Shown: positions 1 to 11,939 of the stretch, one piece after another
Layout of the letters: each line of letters starts with the position of its first letter
Position numbering within the stretch: the stretch's first letter is position 1
NCBI GenBank assembly: GCA_028023455.1
Contig: JAQFVV010000021.1
Coordinates: 6,598,853 to 6,662,852, forward strand
DNA length: 64,000 bases
Direction: 5' to 3'
Source of the DNA: Epiperipatus broadwayi
Taxonomy: Eukaryota > Onychophora > Udeonychophora > Euonychophora > Peripatidae
Made by a program: the position numbers and the translations under genes
Notes under the pieces: model-generated
Seen by the model: only the letters and a program-made list of their open reading frames with translations
Databases searched by the model: none
Told to the model about the DNA's origin: nothing

Positions 1-450
1 ATGCACAAATATAAAGTGTCTTGTGATACAAACATTAGGACAACTTTCCGCCATGATCATGATCTGGTGTTTGAATCTAGGCTAGGTAAACAGGAACTTT
101 TTTTATCAAATTGCTGCTCCAAAATGTAATCCAGATACATGTTTCAATATTGCTCAAGTAATGTTATATAGCTATTAATATCTAGATAATACTCTGGAGT
201 AGAACGATATTGGAGAGATCATCTTAGGCAAAGGACTATTTAATGACTATTTTATCTTTTCTTTTTTTTTTTTAGAAGAAAACTTTTTAGAATTATACAC
301 CATTAAAAATTCGTTTCATAAGTAATTTGTCCATTTGTATTGACTAAATTAAGTTTTTACCTTGTTTATTTAAAATGCTTTCTATTTCTATATTAATAAA
401 TATTAGAATTACACTGTGAAAATTTTTGTTTTTGCTTTGTTTACATTAAC
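1..450. other. AT-rich sequence without a recognised feature
   Basis: No supportable gene. There is a T-run near 260. A short patch near 70-85 (GGTGTTTGAATCTAGGC) faintly recalls a tRNA B box, but no partner A box is visible. Confidence 0.4.
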
Positions 451-830
451 ATGAGGGGTCAGAATGACTAATAAGTCAACAAGGGTAGGATGACAACCTT
501 GGCACTAACAAGGGCTTTGAACATTCCATCATCAGATTTTCAATGAAATGGAAGGCTGAAGAGTTGCGAGTTGGAATAGTTTGAAGCCTGTCCATTAAAG
601 TATGAAGATTGGCTATCTTGGTATAAAGCTGAGCACTGATTATATATGTGTGTGAGGATAGTAATATAGACCAACTGATGATCGCTGGATTAGCATAAAA
701 TATGTATATTGGTGATTATTTATCTTTTCAACATATGTGTGATCAGATGGGTCAGCAATATGAGATGGCACTGAGAGTAGTGGGTCGTGTGAAAGTCTGA
801 GTTCGAATCCTGCATATATCTCATATATAT
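451..830 (-). repeat. Family A interspersed repeat, copy 1, near full length
   Basis: This is a long member of a repeat found about ten times in the window. Read on the minus strand it runs from a GAGCACAGACTTT-like start, through conserved blocks (AAAGATAAATAATCACCAAT, CATCAGTTGGTCC, ACTTTAATGGACAGGCTTCA, TGAAAATCTGATGATGGAAT), to a CACTCTGACCCCTCAT-like end. One edge abuts a short TA run. The sequence GAGTTCGAATCC at 799-810 (+ strand) matches a tRNA B box, but it lies at the element's edge, so Pol III use is doubtful. The element has no coding capacity; a non-autonomous mobile element is inferred. Confidence 0.8.
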
Positions 831-1294
831 AAATGCAGGTTTGAGCCTGTACAATGTATTAATTAATGAATGTTGTAAAAGATTAAAATTTTACAGCTTT
901 GTACTATACATCTTTTTTTCCCCCCAAAATAAAATAATTTTTCAGAAATCCCAAATTCATTTAATAAATGAGCAAGATAAGGATATTCTATTCATTTATT
1001 CATACTAATAAAAGTTTAACTTTATATGTGTAAGAAACACATTAAACATAAAACTATAACAAATATAGTAAAGCATATTTGTGTGGGAAAATCTTGTAGG
1101 GTTGTGATAGATTATCCAAGTTTGATATTTTTTTTCAGGTAATTTTCCTATAATCAATCCAGATAATCAATCATGGTATTATAAACTAGAGAGTAAAATA
1201 AAGACAGAAAGTAATTCAAATATTTCCACTTCGAAATTGATAATCCTACCGCAGGTTTTTTATTTTGTACATATATATGTGTGAGGTTGTATTG

Positions 1295-1530
1295 AGCTAT
1301 TTTCATAATCTATCATTGAATGTCTAGAAAATTTTAAACTTTATTTAAACTTTTCAAATACAATCAACTATAAGTAGCAATACACAAATAGACAGCACAT
1401 ATTAGTAGATTACACAATGTGGTATTATTCTCTACTCTTCTTCAGGTATTGTTGGCCTGACTAATGATAATATTAGCGTAGGAGTTGAACTTAGATTCTT
1501 TAGATTTTTGAAAATCGAATTTTTAAGGCA
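1295..1530 (-). repeat. Family B tRNA-derived SINE, copy 1, left arm of an inverted pair
   Basis: On the minus strand this matches the copy at 1853-2135 over most of its length: the CTAAGTTCAACTCC B-box region, a CCTGAAGAAGAG core, a TTTAAATAAAGTTTAAA block and a TTCTAGACATTCAA tail. The element does not encode protein. Together with copy 2 it makes a head-to-head inverted repeat with a spacer of about 320 bp. The tRNA origin is inferred from the better-preserved boxes of copy 2. Confidence 0.75.
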
Positions 1531-1852
1531 ACTCTCTAACAAAGCCATTCTGTCAAAGACAAACATTCAGTAGAAGTTTCATATACTTCTTCCATAACTG
1601 TAAGCTTGTGGTTAAACACCGTAGAGGTCCCTACTATCGTATTTTACACGCATATTCTCGAGGTTATAGCCTCAGTAAATATTACTTATAGACTTACTAT
1701 GAAAATTGGTCCAAATTCTCCTAATTCCTCCATCTTTTTTTAATACTTTTTTCTAAAAACAAAATTAATTAGAGATTTCCAGATATTATGTACTGCTGCA
1801 CTGGGTTGACTTATAAAATTATTTGTCATTGTCATATGAGCAACTGTTGCCT

Positions 1853-2135
1853 TTTACAGAATAGCATAATTGGTTTGAGTGTTGCCTTAAAATTTGATAT
1901 TGAAGAATCTAAAGGTGTAAGTTCGACTCCGATGCTAGCAATGCTACTGGTCAGGTCAGTAATGCTTGAAGAAGAGCAGAAAATAATACCACTCGAAACG
2001 TTGTGCAACCTACTAACACGTGTTGTCTATATGTGTGTTATTATTAACAGTTTTGTATTTTAAAAATTTAAATAAAGTTTAAACTTTTCTAGACCTTCAA
2101 CATTAAATGGTAGTTGATGAAAATAGTACAACATA
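1853..2135 (+). repeat. Family B tRNA-derived SINE, copy 2, right arm of an inverted pair
   Basis: The 5' part looks tRNA-like. A box: TAGCATAATTGGTTTGAG at about 1863-1880. B box: AGTTCGACTCC at about 1919-1929. The spacing fits a Pol III split promoter. The body carries CTTGAAGAAGAG...CTCGAAACGTT, a core shared with families C and D. The 3' end has AAATAAAGTTTAAAC and ends near TTCTAGACCTTCAA. A 91-codon open frame spans it (1788-2063), but the frame follows the SINE body and shows no protein family, so I do not call it a gene. Confidence 0.75.
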
Positions 2136-3401
2136 TTAACCACATCTAAAATCCCATTATCACAAAACTTCGGGCAAATACGTCTGTGTGTGCGTGTATA
2201 AAACAACATACTCTACTTAAAAATAATTTTAATATAATAATGGTGAATTTATTTAAATTAAATATATATTTATTCTTGTTAGATTAGTATTAATTTCTTT
2301 TTTTTTTAAAAAAAAAAGTCAGTGAATTATAAAAAGTTATTAAATAAATTAAAAATTAATGAAAAATAAAAAGTTTATTAGAAATGTGCTTTTTTTTATT
2401 TTTAAAAAAAATATTTTATTTAAAAAAAAAAAACGTCAAGCGATGTTTAATCATATACCGTTAAAAAAAACCACAAAACTACATTTCTAGATAATTAAAT
2501 ATATTTCCTATAATTATTACTTCACCCTCAAGCTACTTTATAAATCTAACCAGGTGTTACAAGGTAGCAAATTACCTACTAGTAAGATAGCATCAGTATT
2601 TATAAAATGAACAATAGCTCAATTTATATATTTTTATTAAAGATTTTTTACTTTGATTTTTAATTGTCTTAATTATACCCCCCCCCCTATATGTTTAAAT
2701 ATATTTGCATATATTTAAATATATAAACATACTTCTCTCTCGTACGCGAGGCTTCTCCATGGCGAAATGTAACTAAAAATTGATTGTTTTCTCCAGTCAC
2801 CTGTGTTTTGATCCGTTTGTCTGTTTATAAACTAAGTTCATTAATTTATAGTTACCTAATCAAATGTCTACTGAGCAAACAAAAATATTATTTAAAATAT
2901 ATATTAATTTTAAAAACGTTTTGTCATTAGGAATCCGTTTTACAAAATAAACTAAATCCGTTTTACAAAATAAACTAAGTTAATAATTTTTCAATATTAA
3001 GATGGTAAAGTAAGTAAATTTTATGTTTTATAAATCGCACTCCAACAAAAATAAATGCAATTTAAATATTTAATGTTCACTGAAAAAAAAAAAAACCACC
3101 GTTTTTATTTGTAATAAATGTTTTTCAGTATTTCAATAAACTAGCATGCTTTTTTTGAGTCATGATTGGCAACTATTTTATTTATTTATTTAGCGTACGG
3201 ATTAGACAGCTTAATTATGAACAAATTATCGTAAAGGAGCCGATAGATATTTCAACCAAAGTTCACTAATTGTTTTAATAAATCTTTCAAAAATCTACCA
3301 CTGCGACCATAAATTCGACAGTCACCATATACGTGGCTAATAATTAGTATTTGCCCACAATTAGAAAGATCGGTGGCCTATAAATTTCATTTACGGAGCG
3401 G
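2136..3401. other. AT-rich intergenic sequence with a 24-bp tandem duplication
   Basis: Poly-A and poly-T runs dominate 2290-2440. Around 2730-2830 the sequence is less AT-biased and has a small CTCG-TACG-CGAG hairpin. A 24-bp unit containing ATCCGTTTTACAAAATAAAC is repeated back to back at about 2933-2980. No gene is supported. Confidence 0.5.
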
Positions 3402-3497
3402 ATGAGTATAACAACTATGGATTGTCCTGAATTTATTGATGAAACTAATGTCTGCACAAGAAAACCAGATTCCAGTCTTGATAGTACTTCTGATTAA
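3402..3497 (+). CDS. Possible small ORF or exon remnant, unknown
   Basis: This 31-codon ATG-to-TAA frame begins MSITTMDCPEFIDETNVC and ends in an acidic, serine-rich tail (LDSTSD). Its amino-acid make-up is more protein-like than the AT-driven frames around it. A TATAAA lies about 20 bp before the ATG, which is too close for a usual core promoter, and an in-frame TAA lies just upstream of the ATG. It could be a terminal exon, a pseudogene scrap or chance. I recognise no family. Confidence 0.15.
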   Translation: MSITTMDCPEFIDETNVCTRKPDSSLDSTSD

Positions 3498-4067
3498 GGC
3501 AGCATAAAATGATATTATGTTAGATGTTGTTAAATGTCACATAAATATATACATTCGCGCATACAGATATGCTTTTTATTATATATGTATTTTACATATC
3601 TACATTACTAGATTTAAAAAACAACAAATTATATAATTTTTTGTATGCTTATCAAATCTGTATACATATTAATTAAAATATTTTCACAGACTTTATAAAA
3701 GTAAATAATAAATATTTCTCTGCATTTGCCTAGATAAATTTCAACTATGATGTAATTATAAAAACCAACGAATTGAAACTGGCATTTGCAAATTGAAATC
3801 ACATGATCTAATAATAGTATTTTTTTTTGACTTATTATTCTTGTGAGGTCATATGGCATTTGAGCACTAGAAATGACTGCATTTGAGCTGCAATTCATAG
3901 ATCTTCAGCTTTCAAGTTTGCTATTCTATCACTACATTAAAGTATGATGGAAGTGTCTGTGTGTATACATATATATGTACTTGCATCCAAGTATAGAAAA
4001 ATGTTAGTCCATTGATATAAAATACATATTCCTATTTATGTGTATGATATAACTAATATAATACATT
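3498..4067. other. AT-rich sequence without a recognised feature
   Basis: There is one 89-codon minus-strand open frame (3629-3898). It has AT-driven composition and no recognisable motif, and I judge it chance. Nothing else stands out. Confidence 0.4.
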
Positions 4068-4136
4068 GTCAGTTATAGTTCTGAAGAAGACTGCTGGAAT
4101 GTCAAAACTGTAATAATAATAATAATAATAATAATT
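4068..4136 (+). repeat. Family C repeat, copy 1, with TAA microsatellite tail
   Basis: The sequence reads TTATAGTTCTGAAGAAGACTGCTGG...GTCAAAACTG and then runs directly into (TAA)n. The core CTGAAGAAGACTGC...GTCAAAACTG recurs at 31.17 kb, 38.55 kb (minus strand) and 44.63 kb. A terminal simple-repeat tail is typical of non-LTR-mobilised elements; a 5'-truncated SINE or LINE 3' end is inferred. Confidence 0.6.
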
Positions 4137-4884
4137 CTTTATTTAATGTACATACCCATGAAAGTACGCTTGTTATAGAATGCACAATGAATTAGTATAT
4201 GCAAGTATAGATTAACATAAAAAAGAACATAAAATAATATAAACAAATAAAAAAAATTAAATAAATAAGAGATAAAATAAGATTAATGTTTTTTAAAATA
4301 ATGCCTTTATGCAAACAGCCAATTAAAAAGTAGAAAATAAAATAATCTGACTAAAAACATAATGACATTTTATAAAAAAAATAGTTGAGGCCTTTTTGAT
4401 TTTTATGGTCTCAAATGCGTTTGAAAACAACACGTTATTACGTTGGATCAGTTTGTTAGTTGGATGACTGATGTTTTTTTACATTTTAGTCCGCTATTTA
4501 CATAAAAATATTATTAAAAATATTATTTTTTAAATATTAATTTATTTTTTACTTTTTAGTTATAAATAAAAATATAATTTTAATTTAAATAAAATAATTT
4601 TCTTTATCTGCCTTTTTTTACTATGTTTCTCATTTTCTCCACAAGAGGGTGTCTGCTAATAACAATTTTGAAAGTTCTATTTTTTCGTTTTGATTTTGGA
4701 AATGAGAACATAATTCTGTAACCTTTTTTTTACACATTTATTATCTTTTTTACAAAATAGTTATGAAATATTAATTATTTTAGAATGATAATTTAGATTT
4801 TAGTAGAAAATATTTACTTTTAATTAATTAAGTATGAGTTAAATAAATATTAACAAAATTTTATTCTACAAACACAATATTTCC
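4137..4884. other. AT-rich sequence without a recognised feature
   Basis: Mostly A/T homopolymer-like DNA, with a slightly less biased patch at about 4435-4475. No coding or RNA feature is seen. Confidence 0.4.
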
Positions 4885-4962
4885 ATCAGCTCATTTGTTA
4901 GGATTTTTCCTGAGGGAAATGTAAGGATGTGAGTTCAAGTTCCAAATGAGAACATTTTTTTC
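4885..4962 (+). repeat. Possible tRNA-derived SINE head
   Basis: AGCTCATTTGTTAGGATT resembles an A box. About 35 nt later GAGTTCAAGTTCC resembles a B box. The spacing fits a tRNA-derived Pol III promoter. No body or tail comparable to the other families is visible, so this may be an isolated degraded head or chance. Confidence 0.3.
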
Positions 4963-5099
4963 CATTGTTAAAAATTCAAAAATGTGGAAATTCTGATAAA
5001 ATCATAGTTATGGCAAATTAATATAAAAGCATATAAAAGTCTGGTTCAGCAACATAACTGAAAATAATATTTTTTAAGATGGCTATCATAAATCGGGTG

Positions 5100-5345
5100 A
5101 AATTTAGATCAAAAAGTAGCAACAATGGTAGTAGCAGTAGTATTAGTAGTAGTAGTAGAAGCAGTAGTAGTAGCAGTAGGAGAAAGGGAGGGGGAACATT
5201 ATAAATAAAAATGTAAAAAGAAAAGGCATATTAAACACTTAATGCTTTGCATAGAATCATATATATATATATATAGGAAAATAAATGCTAAAATATATAT
5301 AGAATCATATATATATAGGATATAGGAAAATAAATGCTAAAATAT
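5100..5345. repeat. AGT-type microsatellite and a duplicated TA-rich unit
   Basis: At 5116-5180 there is an imperfect (AGT/GTA)n tract. At about 5244-5345 a unit of about 50 bp (TAGAATCATATATATA...GGAAAATAAATGCTAAAATA) occurs twice in tandem. Confidence 0.7.
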
Positions 5346-5942
5346 AATTATTATATTTAAAATAGTATAATATTTTAAAAATTCATACTTTTTTACAGCA
5401 GCTTAGTTTTCAATAATTTACTTTTGCTGTCAATCTAAAAAGTAAACTTTTGGATGCTATAAAATTTATAGTACTATTTATCTCTTAGTAAAATTAACAA
5501 ATTTTGGTCACCAACACTTTAATGCACAAATAATTGCTTCCTAAAATAAAAATATATTTATGTCTTTCATTAAATTAATTTAGACATCTAATTTCTCCTT
5601 AGATGAATTTTAAAATGTCTACATGTACGAGATGTGCTTAAAAACACTGCAAAGTTAAATATTTCCTTCATGTAAAATATTTTTATATTACATACATCTA
5701 TCTATTTCCCTGCATCCATATCATAACACTGACATATTATTTTTCCATAGAAATAAAAGTTTTTCCTGTTCCTTCTTATGTCTTTGATAATATTTCTCTT
5801 TTCTGTGAAAGCCTAAATAGAAAACAAAAACAAAAAATCCCTTCTCCTATTCCTTTCACCTCTATGTCCTCAATCCCCATATAACTTAATTTATTTCACT
5901 TTCAATATCTTAATTTAAATTAAATATTATATATATATATAT

Positions 5943-8900
5943 TGTAACCATCTGCTCGCCCTCTCAACTACCCATCATGCCGAACTTGTTACGGCACTCA
6001 AAATTGTAACCGTCAATTGTGTGGTCCCAACTACATAACGTAAATGCACTAAGAATCGTAACTTCTATCACTGATCAATTCCCGTTGCACATTGTCAGCT
6101 ATTAAGAGTTGTATCCAAAAGCATATCATGCTATCTATTTTATGCACGAAAGACCACAATCAACATCTGGGGCAACTTACCACAGACCAAACTAATGATC
6201 TAACCTAAACTTTTTATGATTTAATTTGATCGCAGCCAGGGTGTACCGTGAAGAACTACCATAGTATTATGATAAAATACTTTAATCAAATTATAAGTGT
6301 AATGTTATTATTTTCAAACCTTAATTTGCAATTTTTATTGTATGAGACCCGATGGCCGACCATGTACAAGATGGCATAATTTGTGGAATTACACAAGATT
6401 ATGAAATTTTAAACCATCTATATGATTTCTAATACAAATGCTAGTCTAGGTAAGCTTTGCAATAAATAAACATAAATACTTGGGTTCTTTTTTTTTTATA
6501 TAGTTTACTATATCATTGAGACTCTTATTATATTGACAAATGACAATTTAAAAACGTTAAGTAAATATATTCAATCATGTTATTATTTGGTAAATCTGTT
6601 TACAAGTTTAATAATTAATTTATATTGTATACTAGAATCAACTACGCAAAGCCAAAATGATGGAAAAGGTAAATGGGATTTTATTGTACCTTACACATCA
6701 TAAACTACCAAAGACGAAAAGCATCTAAATGATTTCTCAAAAATATCAATAAACTTTTATATCATGTTGACGATAGTATGTATTTCAATGTATGCTCTAT
6801 CCAAGGTTTATGATTTCTGATTTTACAAATGACACATAGCAACGGCACAGTAAGTTTAATTATAAATCAACTTTTATTTAAAAAATTATGAATAATAAGT
6901 AATTAATTCAAATGTTATAATTAAAAAACATAATAAACAAATAAAATAAATAAATTATAATTCCATCGACTTTCTTCAATAACATCTCATAGGTACAGTT
7001 TTTAAAAACCTAATCATACCTTATATTTCAATTTAATATAATGAATATTGAGAAAATTATACTAAATTCAGCATCAACTCATGAAATATTTAACGTCATT
7101 TCCAGATTCAATAAATCCATACCGTAAACTTATAATAATATAATAAATAATATTATGTCTGTAGGATTTAGTTATAATGTAATCATTAAATAAAATGAAA
7201 ATGTAAACTTACACTCCGGTAAATAATAATCAACCGACAGTTAATTATTAGGAAGTAATTTGAATAGAATGTCCTGCTACAATTTGACGATCTAACTTAT
7301 AAATTATGCTTACAAATGAAAGAAGATGATTTAGCAGATTAACTAAAATACTTTGCCCAACTTATATCTATGAAGTAAAACATATTCCTGTGGATGTATT
7401 CATCTACACGAAGGAATTAAATAACACTAAACGTTTTGTGGATTTATACACCATCATAAAGCAATAAGTACAAGTACACCATTCCGCGGTTTAACCACCA
7501 GCGCAGGAATGAGTGTAAAATACAAAAATGGCAATAAAGTAATCTGCGGATTAACCACCAGCACAGATTAATGCCCTTTAACATTCTAAAACAACATTAC
7601 TATTTACTTCACATTAAAGTGCAAAATCATCCTCCTCAGTTATTCTGATCATTCAGAATACACTAACACTTTAGCAAATGTGGGTTCTTGCATAATAAAT
7701 GTTACGCTAATCAGGACAACTAATGTACTAACTTATCTTTCTTAAAATAAAACATGTGTAATATAATATAAGTAATATTAGTATAGGAATATAAATCTGG
7801 AAAGACTAACAAAATAACTCATAAAGATTGATACATCTCATGAATTCATTTAATACTTTTCAAGCCCTTTCGCAAGCGCTATTCTCTTGAATAAATATTT
7901 TATTCAACCCCTATTAATTTAAACTTAATAAAATATAACTTATGAACTTCATATGCAAGTTCATATAACTATAAAATTAAAGTAATGCATTATTCATCAA
8001 ATACATAAAATTTAACAGGTGTGTGTATGATATAAATTAAATGTATCACATTTTATAGTTCAATACATGAATTAGCAGGTGTGTGTGTCCCAAATTAGAT
8101 TGTAGAGCATTTTATAACAACAAATATGATCCGTGAATTCCATGTACGATGTGTCGAACAATAAATGTACGAAGTAATAAATATAATTATGGTTGAATTC
8201 CATACATGCAATTTTATCCATTTGTTAGTTATTATAATCACTATTAGATTAACGATTTTACGTGGCTCCATAAACAAGAAACAATTTTAAAATATGACTC
8301 GCAGAACTTAAATGAAAATGTTTTTCAAAAGTTATTAATTTCTACATTTCTCTATTAAAAATGTTCCAAGTTTATTACACCCATGCTAATATTTATTTAT
8401 CCACGCTTAAATCTAGGAATAATAATTACAGCAATTAATTCAATCATTCCAAACTGACAATAAACTAGAAAATAGCTTTGATAAATTATTTGAAGACTGT
8501 TTATTATCCAAATGACACACAAATTAATTAGCAAATATATTACTGGCATTATAAAGTTAAATATCAATCAATACTATATTTTATTAGAATTAGAAATGGA
8601 AATATTTAACTATGTTGATAACTTTAACATTTTACTTTAATTTAAACTTCTTCTTTTTTAAAAAGCAAATTTTCATTTTCATAAAACTTCTGTAATTAAA
8701 ATACTTATTTAATTTTTCCAAATTGTAGAACAATAAACATTTTAAAACATACCAAACTCTTGCAATTAATTCTTTTAAACTGGGAAGCTCCGACATTTTA
8801 AATGTAATATTGGAAAATTGTTACCGGTGATTTGATCCACTTGGCCAGCCGACTTGAACAGACTTTTAAATTTAGCAATTCATCTTAATTAAATACCACT

Positions 8901-9427
8901 AGGTTATTTTTACTTTTATAGCAAATTTTATGGTAATCCGTTTACTTATTAACTATTTTAAAATAAGCTTATCAAATTTACACCATTTGCCTTTACCATT
9001 TTCTTTTCTTTCTCCCCCCAAAAGCAAACTAACAGACGATCTCCTCTTAAATTCGCGCTCTTTTCTTTTATTACATTGAGACGCATACGTAATTACTGTA
9101 TTTATTTTTAATAATTAGATTTAGTTGAACAAATGTTTTTTTAATTCAATAGAAATAATTTTTAAGATTACTTTAAACAAATAAAACAAAATATTATATT
9201 TTAATACTATTTTACCAAATTTAATGTGTTGTCAAAATTTTAAAAGTTAAACATTTTGATATGAGTTAGTATATGGGACGAAGCAAATTTAAATTGATTA
9301 AAAATAATATAAGAGAGTAATCTGTTCAAAGTGCAAATCAAGCCAATCAAATCACCAAAAGAAGAAAGAAAATTTTTTATACTAGTTACATCAATTATTA
9401 TATTTTATACTAAAATATATGGTTACA
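5943..9427. mobile_element. Candidate 3.5-kb non-coding element with matching inverted ends
   Basis: The left edge reads TGTAACCA and the right edge TGGTTACA, an exact inverted match. Both are flanked outside by TA repeats and TTAATTTAAA-like DNA, so the inverted match extends through TATATATTGTAACCA. The interior has no TA microsatellite and no frame above 60 codons. It holds two near-duplicate segments at about 7480-7570 (GGTTTAACCACCAGCGCAGG and a diverged copy) and two GCAGGTGTGTGTG-like segments near 8020 and 8080. A non-autonomous DNA element with short terminal inverted repeats inserted in a TA tract would fit, but eight clear bases plus TA repeats could also arise by chance. Confidence 0.35.
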
Positions 9428-9449
9428 ATATATATATATATATTAATTT

Positions 9450-9454
<5 letters not shown>

Positions 9455-9487
<33 letters not shown>
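9455..9487. repeat. TA microsatellite
   Basis: Uninterrupted TA dinucleotides, just outside the right edge of the 3.5-kb block. Confidence 0.9.
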
Positions 9488-9489
<2 letters not shown>

Positions 9490-10379
9490 ATATGATACAA
9501 GGTAAAGGAAGTTTTTATGTATTGGCTAAATGATCAAAAATGCTATTACTTAAGTTAAACACTAATACCTAAAACATTTTTATAACATTGTAATCCATCT
9601 ACTTTTTTCACTGTATTTTTTCCCTTCAAACTTCAATCATCACGTCTATCTCCTTCAACTAATACATATACAAGCTTCCTGACTTTAATAGCAAAACCTC
9701 TCACCCCCCCCCATTCTTCTTGTCTACAGAGATTGAAGTATCTCTGCATTATTATTAAGGGTTTTGGGAAGAAAAAGTTTGACAGTAGAGATAATGCTTT
9801 TTCAAATTTAAACTAGTGCATGGGGGTTGCGTGTGCTCATAACATCTTATAGATCTAAGATCCATATATGAACACAGATGTGGCTAATTTTAAGTCAGGC
9901 TTTTTGATTTGAATAGTGGCATATGAACAAGCATTCAAATCATGTAGTATGACCAATTTTCAGGATAGGTTGTATCAAAATTTTCTTTCTTATTTTTATC
10001 CCATTTTAATAAAGGCTATTTAAATATTCTCTATTATTATCTTTCTTACTTTCACCATTATGTTTTTTCCCATTCTTCATCTAATTTATTCTAATTCTCT
10101 CCAAAAATAAACATTCAATAATTTTCATTCTATTTTCACATAAATCATACCTAAATCCAAATCTTATCAGCTTTTTTTTTTAATATCCAAAGTCTTAAAA
10201 ACAATAATCTTCTTCTGATGTTATAATAGAACTCTTCACATTATATTTATATATAATAGTCTATTATCATTACATTTATTATGACTACAACATTGTTATA
10301 ATTAATAGACATTTTATTTATAATATATTTATGTAACTTAAATTATTTTTTATTTATATTTAACTTCTGTTTTTAATTA
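9488..10379. other. AT-rich sequence without a recognised feature
   Basis: Pyrimidine-rich stretches at 9600-9720 and 10020-10150. No gene, RNA or repeat family identified. Confidence 0.4.
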
Positions 10380-11250
10380 TGAAACTTTCTCAGGCCAGAA
10401 ATCAAGAAATTATATTTGCATTTTTCACTCTTTGTGAAAAATTTTGTGAAGAATTTTTTTACAGCTTTAAAATTTATGTATATATTTTTTCTAATATTTT
10501 AATTTTAAGAAAATTGAAAAGATGTCATGATAATTAAATAAGTGGATCTTCAAAGTATACATCGATGGGTGCCTGTTATGTGGTTGACAATCTTAAACTT
10601 TGGAAAATTACTTAGAGAAAATATTATGATGATCTAAAAACTTAATTTTTTGGAAAGTTTATGATTATTTTTGTATCATAATTGTATAATAATTATTACA
10701 AATCAAAATATATATTATTACATATTTATTATCTACAAAAATGTTTTATTTTTAAATATAAAAGAATATAATCTTCTGTGTGCATTATCATAGAGATTAA
10801 GATTGTGGGAAATGCAACTGTCTAGAAATGTTATCATCTACAACAATTTGTTATAACATTTAGTGATATCATAAAAATTATAAAATAACATTTAAACTTT
10901 TAAATCATAAATTGATAGATTTACTAAATATTAAAAATAATTCATTCATATTTATAAAACAAACATCAAATAAAAAAAGATTTCATTCATTTTGCAAATT
11001 GAATCTCCTCCACCACCTAAAATTTGATGATAAAACAGCACTTTGTTTTGACTAAAATCTAATTTTTAAAATAATTCCAAAAATCAAATGTGATTTTTTA
11101 AAATTTATTTCATTTCTAAACAAAAATATCTATCAAATGATGTCAATTCTATTATATTCTGATAAATAATAATGGTTTAATATTAAAGTTGAAAGCTTAA
11201 ATCTAGTGAGAACAAAGAAATCTGTCAGAATGTTAGTGTAGTGCAAATGG
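10380..11250 (+). repeat. Family G repeat, copy 1, about 0.85 kb
   Basis: This aligns in order with 11940-12850. Shared blocks include TTTATGATTATTTTTGTAT, ATGTTTTATTTTTAAATATA, TTTAGTGATATCATAAAAAT, AATTGATAGAT, CTAAACAAAAATATCTAT and GATAAATAATAATGGTTTAA. A related third copy is at 34.2 kb, so this is a dispersed element rather than only a local duplication. No coding frame survives in either copy. Confidence 0.75.
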
Positions 11251-11939
11251 GTTAATTTCCATAATGTCTTTTTCCCCTTAAGTAATTTATATATTGTTTT
11301 TTGCAATGTATTGTCTTAACATTTATTTATTTTCTTATACAAATCCTGTATCCATAAATTTTAAACATTGTAGTCAACCTACAACATTTATTGTTCTCTC
11401 TGCATAATTCCATCAGTGCATTTTTTACTAATATATCTTTAATCATATAATACAATATTCTATCATTTTAAATTTGTTTTTAATTTCTCATTAAAAACCA
11501 AAATCATCTTATTTTTATTGAAAAGCTCCATTTGCTGTCCACAATTTATTATATACTTGTTTTCTTTTTTTTTTTAAATAAAATATTTACAAATTTTAAA
11601 GTTGCCTGGGCAATGCATAATGACTCATTTAAAATTTATTAAAACATGTACCATTATTTTTTTTTTCAATATTTATATATCTCAGACTTATTATATAAAA
11701 TATCAGATGTACCCAGCCTATGAAAAAGTTATAGTTTTTTTAATTGGATGCTTTAACAATTTTTTTAAGATTTAACATAAATTAAACATAAAATTTTAAT
11801 ATTATGTAAACAAATGTGAGAAGTGTATCCGACCTGAAAGGCAGTCATTTTTGTAACAGTGTTTTTAATTGGTTGCTTTAACAATTTTTTTTTGATTTGT
11901 GGAATTATTTACTTTGAATAAAATGCTCATAATTAAATT
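11251..11939. other. AT-rich spacer between two family G copies
   Basis: This separates the two G copies. It contains a short internal repeat: AATTGGATGCTTTAACAATT at about 11741 and AATTGGTTGCTTTAACAATT at about 11868. No gene is seen. Confidence 0.5.

Noticed and set aside
1788-2063. 91-codon open frame
   Set aside because: It lies over a tRNA-derived SINE, with no protein-like motif.
7480-7575. CRISPR-like repeat-spacer array
   Set aside because: Only two diverged copies, in eukaryotic-type DNA.
5943-9427. LTR retrotransposon (TG...CA ends)
   Set aside because: No direct terminal repeats, primer-binding site or gag/pol text seen; the ends match only as inverted octamers.
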